From Crambe crambe (taxonomy: Eukaryota; Porifera; Demospongiae; Poecilosclerida; Crambeidae): 64,000 nt of DNA. The translations under genes were made by a program, and so were the position numbers. The stretch is from positions 4,420,404-4,484,403 of the forward strand of contig OZ004597.1 of the NCBI GenBank assembly GCA_963924555.1. Reading direction: 5' to 3'. Positions 38,214 through 48,262 of this stretch are shown here, piece after piece (position 1 is the first letter of the stretch; each line of letters starts with the position of its first letter). The notes beneath the pieces were generated by a model. The model searched no databases, had not been told where the DNA came from, and saw nothing but the letters and a program-made list of their open reading frames with translations.

Positions 38214-39305
38214 TCACACCTTTTCACTATTCTGTCTGCCCTCAATACTATAGTATCGATATCGGTTTTTTCTGCCATCTGGCCTTCGTTTACCAGTAAA
38301 TCTCATTATAATTGACTGTTGCGATTCACTATCAGTGGGTTTGACCTTGTTCCCTTTGACACCACAACACTTCTGAGCTTGTTTATTCCTTGTAACAGGA
38401 CTGCCATCTGCTCTTTTTCCTGCGCTCTTCCCTGGATTAGACTTTGATTTTGGAAGTGTTCGGTTGCGCCTGCTGCTTTGAATGCCACCAAACTTCACTT
38501 GTTGCTCTTTCTGAAGTGTTTGTTCATTTTTGGATTTAAAAACCCTAAGGTATCTTCCATCCAATTTTATTTTCTTGTTTTGTTTCAATGCAAACATGAC
38601 ACCACACCTATCATTGAATAGTATAAATCCAAATCCTTTTCCAATGCCAGTTTTTGTATCTCTGACTATTCTCACAGATTCAATAGCACCACAGTCACTA
38701 AAAGTGGTTCTCAACTGCTCTTCATCTGCAGAAAAAGGCAAATTGCCAACAAAAACTGATCTGTGTTTATCCTGTAATGTTGTGGTTTTTCCTACCAAAT
38801 CCACTCTCAGATGCCTTCCTTGAAAAATGGTTCCATTAAGAACCAGAGAACTTTCAGCATCACTCACAGAGGTAAAAATCACATAAGCATTAAAGGTACT
38901 GCCTTCTACTAATTGTCTGTGAGTTACTTTAGCTAATTTTGATGGCATATTACCTGATGCAACTCTAACTGACCGTAAACGAATACTTTGAATTTGTCCG
39001 TAGGCCTTAAATAATCGTCTTACATGCTTTTTTGAGCAAGAAGCTGGGATATTGCCAACAAATACTGTTCTATCACTTCTAATATCATTCTCATACAATC
39101 TGCTGCTGGGGATAAATTTAGTCCTCTGACCATGACCACGTGTACGTGTTGGCGAGTTCATCTCAGAATCTTTCGAGACAGTAGCTAGTTCCTGACGGGA
39201 TTCTACATAATTTTCTACCTTCAGGCGTCCTTTGTCCTCATGTATGGATTGGGAGATGGCTTTAAAGCGAGGAACGACAGGAGGAAATGCTTGGAAAACA
39301 GCCAT
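38214..39305 (-). CDS. RBM34: RBM34-like two-RRM nucleolar RNA-binding protein
   Basis: This is an intronless 363-aa protein. Two RNA-recognition motifs occupy about residues 79-170 and 182-258. RRM1 starts TVFVGNIP and has the long insert typical of RBM34/Nop12. RRM2 has RNP2 VFVGNL (184-189) and RNP1 GKGFGFILF (222-230). The C-terminal 100 residues are Lys/Arg/Ser-rich and of low complexity, consistent with nucleolar targeting. RBM34 relatives act in ribosome biogenesis; that role here is inferred. The start is the first in-frame ATG. The gene is in tandem with CDK5RAP1 (263 bp between RBM34 stop and CDK5RAP1 start) and divergent from the kinase gene (281 bp between ATGs). The lack of introns contrasts with most neighbours. 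Confidence 0.9.
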   Translation of the reverse strand: MAVFQAFPPVVPRFKAISQSIHEDKGRLKVENYVESRQELATVSKDSEMNSPTRTRGHGQRTKFIPSSRLYENDIRSDRTVFVGNIPASCSKKHVRRLFKAYGQIQSIRLRSVRVASGNMPSKLAKVTHRQLVEGSTFNAYVIFTSVSDAESSLVLNGTIFQGRHLRVDLVGKTTTLQDKHRSVFVGNLPFSADEEQLRTTFSDCGAIESVRIVRDTKTGIGKGFGFILFNDRCGVMFALKQNKKIKLDGRYLRVFKSKNEQTLQKEQQVKFGGIQSSRRNRTLPKSKSNPGKSAGKRADGSPVTRNKQAQKCCGVKGNKVKPTDSESQQSIIMRFTGKRRPDGRKNRYRYYSIEGRQNSEKV

Positions 39306-39586
39306 CTTTTGGCGGGGTCAGAGGTCGATCGATTATATTCAACCCTTTTCCAATCGCAAGAGCTACCTTAAGTGACGTAGTTTGCTGGGGCGTGGTGATA
39401 CAAGAGCTTATAAGGGTGCCATAGATATTATGATCTATAAGTAAGTGTACAGAGACTGGTGCCTGCTTAATAAAGTTGCAAAAAGAAGATCCTGCAAGCT
39501 CATGAAAATGGTGTGTTCTTTAATAGACTTAGCTAGTATACTTCATTGTTGACATTACAGTGAGTCTATAATTATTTGGATGAAGC
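39306..39586. promoter_or_regulatory. Divergent intergenic interval RBM34 / PH-kinase
   Basis: This is 281 bp between two divergent start codons. It contains an inverted CCAAT (CCAAT at about 39350) and a CRE-like TGACGTAG near 39373. No other gene is seen. A shared promoter is inferred from position. Confidence 0.4.
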
Positions 39587-42500
39587 ATGGGGCCAAAGGA
39601 GTACGTGATGATTAGCCTTCCTGTGCATGATTTTAAAATGTACTAACTAGATAACTGAACCACTTGGTTATACTTGGGTTCAGTATCAAAGCATCCACAA
39701 GTTGTATTATTTCTTAATTTATTAGAGCACAAGAAACAGAAAGACTAAAACTGGGTATATTAATATGCTAAAGAAGAGGAACTGGAAACAGTATAGATTC
39801 CAAGTGACTGCAATGTACCTCTTATATTTCAAAACTGATGATGTAAGTTCAGCAATCTTCCCCCCCCCCCCCCCCCCCCCAACAAGAAAACAAAATCAGG
39901 AGGGGGGAGTTAAGTGACTAAGTGTTAGTTCAGGGGGACACCCCCTTGCCCCCACCTTTAAAAAAATGGTTGCATTGAAATCAATTTGTAAGCATTTGTC
40001 TATATAAGAACTGTAATCGGAAATTTGCAACTGATATTGTCATTGTATATCCAAGAATGAAGCAACAATAACAAAACAACCAAACAGACAAACAAACAAA
40101 AAAACCCAAACAACTATGTTTGGTACACACAATTCATAGTTTCTTCAGACTGATGAAGGTGTATTGATTGAGGATGTTCTACATTATGTTCATGGAGGTC
40201 AAAACATGATTCATATACACTCACTTGCTCAGTTATTATTATCATTTTGGCCAATAATTACCTATAGACGCATAAACCAGATGGCCAGATTCTTCTGAGC
40301 AGTATCACTAGTTTGGAAACAGAGATCACAAAAAATTCTACTTACCCTCTTCAAGTTCACTTTAAAGGAAAAGCTGAACAAGGCTCAGGATCTCCTTGGG
40401 TATTGGACCTCACCTCTAATGTAAGAACTGCTGATAGTAAAATGCCATACAGATGAAATTGAATCACTGTGCATGGTATTCTTTTTATTACCTCATATTA
40501 TGCATGTCTGTGGACAAAAAATTAATATTGTACTTTTCCACTGTATGGACTTGTTGCCTCTGGTTAAAACAATAGCTGTGAATTCAAGCTTTAGCAGACT
40601 ACCTAATTTTGTTCCTATGCCCATTTGTGCACGAACAAGATATGAAATCTTTTTATTTATTTGTTTTGTTGTTCAAAATTAAGATCAATGAAGTAAGCCT
40701 ACATACTAATCATAAAAAAATTATTGCCGGGCATGTACAATTTTGCAGAGTCAAAGTGGAATGATTCTTATCAGCAGAACCTTTCCAGCAAGTTAGTGTG
40801 AACTCTTCCGGGAATGAGTGGCTAGAAAATTTCTAGAACATTAGAGAGCAATTAAAATACTGGTTCACATGCTAGCTGCTATAGCAAGAAGATATTTGCT
40901 ATATGCATAAAGAAGAAGAAAAAAACCTTCATCAGCCCCATAATCTGTAAAGCCTGGGCATAGGGACTTAACTGTAGTAGCTTTAGGCTTATCAGTGATG
41001 GTTTTGATCATCCAGAGGGAAGCCCCAAAATGAACATAGTTGGGCATAGCAAAATAAATTTCAGCCACTGCTCAAGAATTCTGGGCAGAACCCTGCATGC
41101 TCATTCAGCATTTTGTGCATATGGGTTGGCAAGTGTGTATAATGAGTGGTGGCCAAAATAGCCAAGTGGTGGCCAAAATGGCCACTGTCGACCAGTGTGG
41201 GCAGAACCCTGAGCATACCTTATTAGTACAACTATCACCATCTCTTGGTCTATAACATGATAGGATGAACGAATAGATTGGATGGAGGCCATCAAACCAG
41301 GAGCTAGTGCTAGTCTGCAGAGGTTCAGTAAATCAGGGTCCCTCCACCGGATGCCACCTAATTCACAGGACTTGCATTCAGCATATGATCCCTATTCAGT
41401 GGAAAACCAGTATGTTAGTAATGGGACCCATGGACGGCATGATTCTGCTAGTTCATTGAAAAGCCTGCCATCACCACTTTCTCATGCTGAAAACTACATC
41501 GAACCAGTGTCTTCTGGTGGATGGAGCTATGGCTCACAAAGTGAATGTATCGGTGGATCACCTCCTGTGAAGTCACCCCAGAATCTCGCTCAATCTGTGG
41601 ACAGCAGACTCACCTCATTCAAGCAAAGGAGCAGTGATACTACTGCTAAATCAAATACTTCCAAAAGAGTAACATATTCCCACAATCCACGAGAACAATT
41701 GACTGTATTATCACGGTCAAACACTGAAAGAAGAAGTAAGAGTCCAGAGCACCTGTATGAAATGGACACTACAAATATGACTAGGATTGTAAAACAGACC
41801 AAACCTCCACTTCCTGATCGTAATCCTACTCCACCCAAACCCAAACCAAGAAAACCAAAGGGTCCTCCTAAGGGACTATATAACAAAAGTCCTGACTCCA
41901 GTATTGCTTCGCCTAATGAATTGGAATCTCGCTATACTGCTTTGTGTCAAATTGATGGGGCCAACAAGGAACCAGATTATGACATTCCAATTGTTCAATC
42001 TCTTTCATCAAGGGAGCAGTCTAAAGTATCGATTGACATAGATGAGCCAAGACCTGATCAAACTAATAAACCAAAAGTTACACCAAGGAAAAAGGCTCCT
42101 CACTCGCCGAAGAAACTAGAAGAACCAGAATACCTAGAATTGACAGACCAGGCTAAACCAAGAGCAGCTGAAAATGTTTCTGGTGATCTTAGTAAACTAC
42201 AAAATTTCTCTCCTGACCAGATAGACATGCTCACTAAAATGTTGCAACAGATTCAAAGTGGTGGAATGCAACAGCCTGTTGTTAAAGAAGTGAAATCAGC
42301 TGATGACGTATCAGGGCAAGGTATGAACAGCAGGGAAGATGTAGCTGACACTTCGACTATTCATACAACAGACGCTACTCAACTTAAGAGGAAATTTGGT
42401 GAGTTTTAAGTTGCACTGTGTGGATCGGTGCATGCACTATATATATGATTCCAATATTGTATTTATTGTAGAGAGTATGATCATTTCGACACCAACATTG

Positions 42501-45500
42501 AGATCAGGGAAAATGTACGTAAGACACAAAATTTGAAGACTCTATGTAAGATTTTAAATGGAGGGGGGAGGGAAGTCTCGGGCTAAACCATACAGCCTGT
42601 GTGTGCATAAAGGGTGCTGAGTAATTTGTATGAAGAAATGGGAAACTATCATAACTCCTACGTAGCTGACTTGAAATGTTATCAGCAACAGCAAGGAAGG
42701 ACTTGGACTAATTATGTAAAAGTCAACTTCATCATCCCTTAATTATGTAGATGTTTATATAGATGTGTGTATAGTGTAAGCATAGAAATGCAGGGCTAGG
42801 ACTAGCTAGAGTTCCTAACTGAGTTAGGACTAGGGCTGGGGCTAGGGGGCTAGGGTTAGAGTTAGGACTAGGGTTAGAGTTGGGACTAGGGCTAGGGCTA
42901 GGACTAGGGCCTCCATAGTGAGCATGTAATTAGAAGGATGGCTGATAATTCTGTTGATATTGACAATCTTGATTAGATTTGTCTGTTTAGATTGGTAACA
43001 GAAGAGGATGATATTGAAGGCTATGAGTCACGACCTGCCTGGGCTAAAGCTGTTGGTTTACAACAACAGTCTGCTGTGCACCACCAACAAGATGGTGATC
43101 CTGACACACTCTTTGACTTGCAGGAGGATGCGTTGTATATACCTTGCTCAAGGCTAACAGACTTCACTGAAATTGGAGAAGGTATTTCATGTTTATATCT
43201 CCTGAAAGTAGTATGTATGAACATGTAAGTGTGTGTACCTCTCCTTGCTGTATGCAACAACCAAAACAGTGTGTGCCCATTCTGGGGGTAGAATGCAAAG
43301 TTTGCAGTTATAGGATGTTATATATATAGCTGGGCTCATACTTATTAGAAATATTAATGGAGTCAAGGCTCTCAAAAAAGCTATCTGGCTACTGATAACT
43401 TCATGGCTTACCTAGCAGCTGATTACTTGATTATCGTGGTTGCTTTTAGTAAAAGGAGGAATAGCTGAGTAGAAACAGGTTTATTTCTGTACTGTGTTGT
43501 TGCATTGTGACAACAACATCTTTAGTATGCTTCCCATCAAGATTGACAGTTAAACCTAGAGTATGTAATCTTGTTCAGTTTCGACTGCAAGCACCCACTA
43601 AACACATGTACAACCATGTGTTTCAAGCTCTGCTAATATTATGGTAAAGTAAAGTTGGACTATCATATTATGTGTGCGTTGAATTTAGGCCAGTTTGGGA
43701 AAGTGTTTCAAGCTGTGATGCGAAGAGGTGCAGACAATATCACTGTAGCTGTTAAAACTGCTAAGAAAAGCACCTCAGCTAAAGAACAAAAGGAATTTTG
43801 TCAAGAAATGAACATCATGGCTCAAATGATGCACCCAAACATTGTCCGGTTATATGGAATCGTCAGAGATGGTTAGTTTATGCATCTCTAGATTGTAGGT
43901 TTATAGCAAGGGAAGCAACTCCTGATGCAGTGTGTACATGATTAAATAGCTATGGAAAGCACTCTAGATATACTATTTCAACTGGCAAGAAAATAATTAG
44001 CAAACAATTTTATTTTCATAGATGTTTCTGCTCCCTGGATCGTTTTGGAATACTTAAAATATGGTGACCTAAAACATTTCCTAATTGTAAGTCATAATCT
44101 TTAGCAGCAAAAGTTAGAAACTGCTCCAGACCATGGAGTGTTTAGAAACCCTTGACCACTGTTGCTGGACTTGGGCTGCTACCCCACGGCCCTCAGATTT
44201 TTAAAACACTGTAGATCCCATTGGTCAAGGTAACAATAGGAATCCAGAAGTTTTGCCAATGCCCTGAGAGCAAGCAAGGGCTACTGAACCTACCCTTCAT
44301 TCTAAAGAATGGATGATGCAACTTCTAAATGGTGACAGAGCATGTGCATGTAACCTTTGACCACTTTTTAGATGCTTTGTTCCAAAGAGGTGCTTATGAT
44401 ATTGACTGGACATGATGTCCCCACAGGTAGCACAGGAGTTATCTGGGTATAGAGGTTGCACTATAATTATAGTACTGATTTCCTTCATTCTGCAGAAACA
44501 CCAGCGACCTATAGAAAAGCTAGTAAAGTATATGATTGATGTCTCAATGGGGATGCATTATCTTTCAGAGAGAGGACTTGTGCATAGAGTAAGTATGTAT
44601 TCAAGTTTGAAAATATTAACAACATATTATTAAAATGGATATCTAACCATATTCAATCTACCTAGTTAATTAGCTGACTCCTATTTCCTTGTTCAGCTAA
44701 ATATACATAGTATCTTTGGGTGTATCAAGTCACTTATTTTTAATGCATGTGGGTTGCTATTATGTAACATGGTGATAGTTCATATTCCAAACTCTCTAGG
44801 ATCTTGCTGCTCGTAATGTATTGATTGGAGAAGATGAGACATGTAAAGTTTCTGATTTTGGTCTGCTACGAGAACTCCCAAAAGACGACTCTATATATCA
44901 TATGCAGACCAATGTGCCTTGCCCAGTGCGATGGATGCCACCTGAAAGTATATCCGACAGATTGTTTTCTCCTGCTTCAGATGTGTGGAGCTTTGGGATT
45001 CTTCAGTGGGAGATGTTTTACCCCTCAAAAACACCATATGAAAATCTGGGGAATTTGGAAGTAGCAATGAAAGTGAGTACTAGTTATACTCATCTCACTG
45101 TTTGAGGGGTTTAAGATATGCACAATGAAGTATGACTACGTTCTCAGTTCAGTTTAGCAATTGTGATTGCCCCTTTGCAAGTGTGTCAGCTATGGAGAGA
45201 GACAAACTCTGCCAAAATATATATCCTCAAAAAATTACTTATTACTGTCATGGCATAAGACCTAAGTAATGATGTCTAAAATGTGAATCACTTAAGTTGG
45301 TAAGGGTCATCAACATTGCTGGCACTCGTATTAGACTTCAAGCTACATAACTAAAATCACATTGGACTGTTTGTGTTTTCTGACCAATGGCTGATAAGTA
45401 TACGGCTTTTCTAGAGACCGTATCTCTTTCTTGGCCATCACTCGGCTAGTAAGAGGCCTTTTCTTCTATGTAGTTGAAAATATGACATGTCAGTGCACAA

Positions 45501-45860
45501 ATTAACATATTATGGGTCAATGGTGACAACCCTTACCAAACTAATATACTATTTAAAAAGTTTAAAAGGTACCTGCTTTGACTGAGCAGATTCAGAATAA
45601 TCTAGCTCCTCCTATGAGAAGTTCAACAGGTGCTATTACTATTTGTAGCTGTGCATGAAAAATTTGTATCATGCATTGTTGTGCTTCCCTCCCAAAATGC
45701 ACAGGTTATGAAAGGTTATCGACTAGAAGTTCCTCCTGCTTGCCCTCCTGTGGTTGTTAGAATCATGAAAGCATGTTGGCATAAAAATCCTGACAAGAGG
45801 CCAAGTTTTCTCCTCATTGCAACTCTTCTAAGTCAAGTTGCTTTTGAACATCAGCAGTAA
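39587..45860 (+). CDS. PH-domain cytoplasmic tyrosine kinase with adaptor-like docking region
   Basis: The model is 806 aa in 11 exons: 39587-39600, 39728-39842, 40268-40420, 41264-42398, 42472-42514, 42991-43181, 43689-43871, 44022-44086, 44496-44588, 44800-45072, 45705-45860 (2421 nt, in frame). A PH domain covers about residues 12-105 (TGYINMLKKRNWKQYRF to DERIDWMEAI). A long region (106-540) is Ser/Pro-rich, with a Lys/Pro stretch at 275-296 (PPKPKPRKPKGPP) and tyrosine motifs YIEP (Y172) and YDIP (Y333) plus an acidic EYLEL. The kinase domain runs from about 543 to the end: GEGQFGKV (549-556), K573, alpha-C E590, HRDLAARN (D665), DFG (D683), activation-loop Y697, and RWMPPES. All catalytic residues are present. 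HRDLAARN marks a tyrosine kinase. No SH2, SH3, SAM or transmembrane segment is visible, so it fits neither Tec nor other standard PH-kinases. The 14-nt first coding exon is the weakest call. Confidence 0.85.
39860..39880. repeat. Poly(C) run
   Basis: About 21 C residues in kinase intron 2, followed by GGGGGG and CCCCC blocks (39900-39955) that could pair with it. Confidence 0.9.
42824..42911. repeat. Telomere-like degenerate TTAGGG/CTAGGG array
   Basis: About 14 imperfect hexamers (CTAGGG, TTAGAG, TTAGGA, CTAGGG) run head to tail in a kinase intron. They resemble a decayed TTAGGG array. Confidence 0.7.
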
Positions 45861-46130
45861 TATTGTATCATTATATAAATTACCCATACTGATGTTTGAG
45901 ATATTGATTGTTGCCTAACATAATTATTACAATGAAATGTAGCTAAATTATTACTTATAGTAGCTAATTGCAGTTGGAATGTCTAACTGCCTACCCAAAC
46001 CTCTAAGCATACTTTTGGGAATGTTGTGATCATGATTTCAACCAATAATTGCATTGTTAGCTAATTGCTGGAATGTAGAGACTATAAATGGAAAGCCTCA
46101 GCCCTGGCCCCCCAAAAAATTGTTAGCAAA
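45861..46130. other. Intergenic, kinase to CNG channel
   Basis: 270 bp between two genes on the same strand. I see no further gene, repeat or clear promoter motif. Confidence 0.5.
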
Positions 46131-47978
46131 ATGGATCACATTGATAGAAAATATTTGAGTCCTTTCTCTGGTTCGAATTCCAGTATCAAGAGAAAAATAA
46201 GTCAACTGACAAGAAAAGAAAAGCATGAATTTATCAACAAGTATGGTCCACTTAGTCCAACAAAAGGTATAAGTAGTGAATGTCAGTCTAATGCAAAAGG
46301 CAGCTCAATCATAAAATATTTCATATTGGATCCAACTAGTAAACAAGCTCATTATTGGTTATTTACAGTGGCAGTAGCTGCAATATATTTTTGCTGGAGT
46401 GTTAGTCTCAGAGTGGCCTATGGTACTATCCAGGAACTTTGGTGGCTGTGGATGATATTTGACACTATATTCTACAGTGTGTACTTTGCAGATCTCTTCA
46501 TCCAGATGCGCACAAGTTACCTGCATGATGGCATTTTAGAACAAGATCTAATCAAACTCAAACTTTTCTACATGCAGTCCATATATTTCAAGATTGATAT
46601 CTTGAGTTTGCTACCTTTGAACTTGGTATATGGTTCTATTTTCTGGACAACTTCTCCTCCAGTGTTACATTGCACAAAATTGGTGAAGATTTATCGTGTA
46701 TGGCAATTCTATATCCGTTCAGAAAGCAGATCTCACTGTCCCAATATGTGCAGAGTACTCTTCCTTGTGCATAACTTGTTAATGATTATTCATTGGAACG
46801 CTTGTTGGTACTACCTCCTGAGTAACTGGATAGGTATGGGAAGTGATTCATGGGTTTATCCTGCCTGGAACAGTACGTATAATAGAGAGTGGGGGTACAT
46901 CTCTAGACAATATCTCTATTCGTTCTACTGGTCAACATTAACACTTACAACAATTGGTGAACTGCCAGAACCAAGATCAAACTTGGAATATCTATTCATG
47001 ACTTTGGAGTACCTGATTGGTATTTTAATGTTTGCTACAGTAGTTGGAAATATTGGAAGCATTATTGAAAATACACAAAAGAATAGGACCAAATTTCAAA
47101 CCAAAATGGATAATATTAAGAAGTATATGAAAGCGAATAAAATTTCTGATGACCTCCAAGAAAGGGTTATCAAATGGTTTGACTACCAATGGAGTTATGG
47201 GAATTCAGTGGAGGAACATGTGCTAGATAATTTGCCAGACAAGCTCAAAGCGGAAATAGGAATGCATGTGTACTTTAAAACACTCAAAAAAGTCGATTTC
47301 TTTGAAGAGTGTGAGCAAGGTTTGCTTTGGGAAATAGTGCTTAGACTGAGAACTCAAGTGTATTCACCAGGAGAGTACGTCTGCAAGAAAGGTGATGTGG
47401 GAAGGGAAATGTACATAGTGAATAGTGGCAAGTTAGAAGTATTGGTGGAAGAGGATGGCATGGTATTAAAACAACTGACACATGGAGAGTATTTTGGCGA
47501 AATCAGCGTCCTCAATCTGGGAATGGGTAAAAGTCACAGAAGACGCACTGCTTTCGTACGATCACTCGGTTACACATCCCTTTTATGCCTCACTCAAGCT
47601 AATCTTTTTGAAGTCTTGAAAGATTATCCTAATGCCAAGCAAAAGTTAATGGAGAAGAGCAGGAATGAGTTACAAAATGATGCTAAGTATAACCAAGACG
47701 AAGTATTAAAAGAAACCACCATACCCACCATACTCACAGAAGATGAATGTGATTCAATACCTGACAGCACTGACCTGTTGAACAGACCCCCATTAGAAGT
47801 AACCTCTATGGCTGACCAAGTTACTAATCTTAGTGAGAGGTTACTCAAGATTGAAGATCTGATACACACAGTCTTAGCTGAAGTACAGAAAAATTCTACT
47901 TCAAAATCCACTATAGCTGGATCTAGTACTCTTTTTGAAATCAAGGAACGTGTACGAAAGTTATCTTCACAGATGTAA
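46131..47978 (+). CDS. Cyclic-nucleotide-gated cation channel subunit (CNGA type)
   Basis: This is an intronless 615-aa plasma-membrane channel opened by cGMP or cAMP. S1 lies near residues 76-96, S4 is in the KLVKIYRVWQF stretch, and the pore has STLTLTTIGELPEP with the selectivity glutamate near E277, which is the CNGA signature and not the GYG of potassium channels. The C-linker contains RVIKWFDYQWSYG. The cyclic-nucleotide-binding domain has YSPGEYVCKKGDVGREMYI and the phosphate-binding cassette YFGEIS followed by RRTA (about 470-474). A coiled coil near 560-600 resembles the leucine-zipper segment that sets CNGA stoichiometry. The open frame extends upstream to a TTG at 46065, but 46131 is the first ATG, in a good context (AAAATGG). 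The stop codon overlaps an AATAAA signal. Ligand preference cannot be read from the sequence. Confidence 0.92.
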   Translation: MDHIDRKYLSPFSGSNSSIKRKISQLTRKEKHEFINKYGPLSPTKGISSECQSNAKGSSIIKYFILDPTSKQAHYWLFTVAVAAIYFCWSVSLRVAYGTIQELWWLWMIFDTIFYSVYFADLFIQMRTSYLHDGILEQDLIKLKLFYMQSIYFKIDILSLLPLNLVYGSIFWTTSPPVLHCTKLVKIYRVWQFYIRSESRSHCPNMCRVLFLVHNLLMIIHWNACWYYLLSNWIGMGSDSWVYPAWNSTYNREWGYISRQYLYSFYWSTLTLTTIGELPEPRSNLEYLFMTLEYLIGILMFATVVGNIGSIIENTQKNRTKFQTKMDNIKKYMKANKISDDLQERVIKWFDYQWSYGNSVEEHVLDNLPDKLKAEIGMHVYFKTLKKVDFFEECEQGLLWEIVLRLRTQVYSPGEYVCKKGDVGREMYIVNSGKLEVLVEEDGMVLKQLTHGEYFGEISVLNLGMGKSHRRRTAFVRSLGYTSLLCLTQANLFEVLKDYPNAKQKLMEKSRNELQNDAKYNQDEVLKETTIPTILTEDECDSIPDSTDLLNRPPLEVTSMADQVTNLSERLLKIEDLIHTVLAEVQKNSTSKSTIAGSSTLFEIKERVRKLSSQM

Positions 47979-47982
47979 TAAA
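47977..47982 (+). terminator. AATAAA poly(A) signal overlapping the CNG-channel stop codon
   Basis: TAATAAA: the stop TAA (47976-47978) runs directly into AATAAA. Further AATAAA-like sites occur near 48080 and 48140, so alternative 3' ends are possible. The 284 bp from here to the convergent ZC4H2 stop hold no other feature. Confidence 0.4.
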
Positions 47983-48262
47983 TTTATCATTACCATTTTT
48001 GATTATAAGTGTACTCTGATTCTGATCCTGAATGCTTAACTTTTAATTGCTAAAATATAGTAAACTTTTTGTTGTTAATAAATAATATCTGTTGTCTTGT
48101 TCAACAATTGTACCATAAACTAGAGTGAAAGGGAATTATAAATAAAGCTGTAACAGTAACAACGAAATAAACACCCTCTATTGTTACTTGAAAATTTTCC
48201 AATTTACAGTACAATAACATGAAAGTGATTGCAGTGGTTCACCACTGTGTCCCTTTGCTAGC

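Noticed and set aside
40149-40267. Possible extra kinase exon (frame starting TDEGVLIEDVL)
   Set aside because: It lacks a donor in the right place. Skipping it gives a continuous PH domain (YFKTDD-THKPDGQILL) in frame.
40752-40796. Possible kinase exon with TCAAAGTGGAAT
   Set aside because: It ends in the wrong phase for the next exon; joining 40420 to 41264 yields the PH C-terminal helix directly.
46065-46130. 22-codon N-terminal extension of the CNG channel
   Set aside because: The extension begins at TTG, not ATG; the first ATG is at 46131 with a better context.
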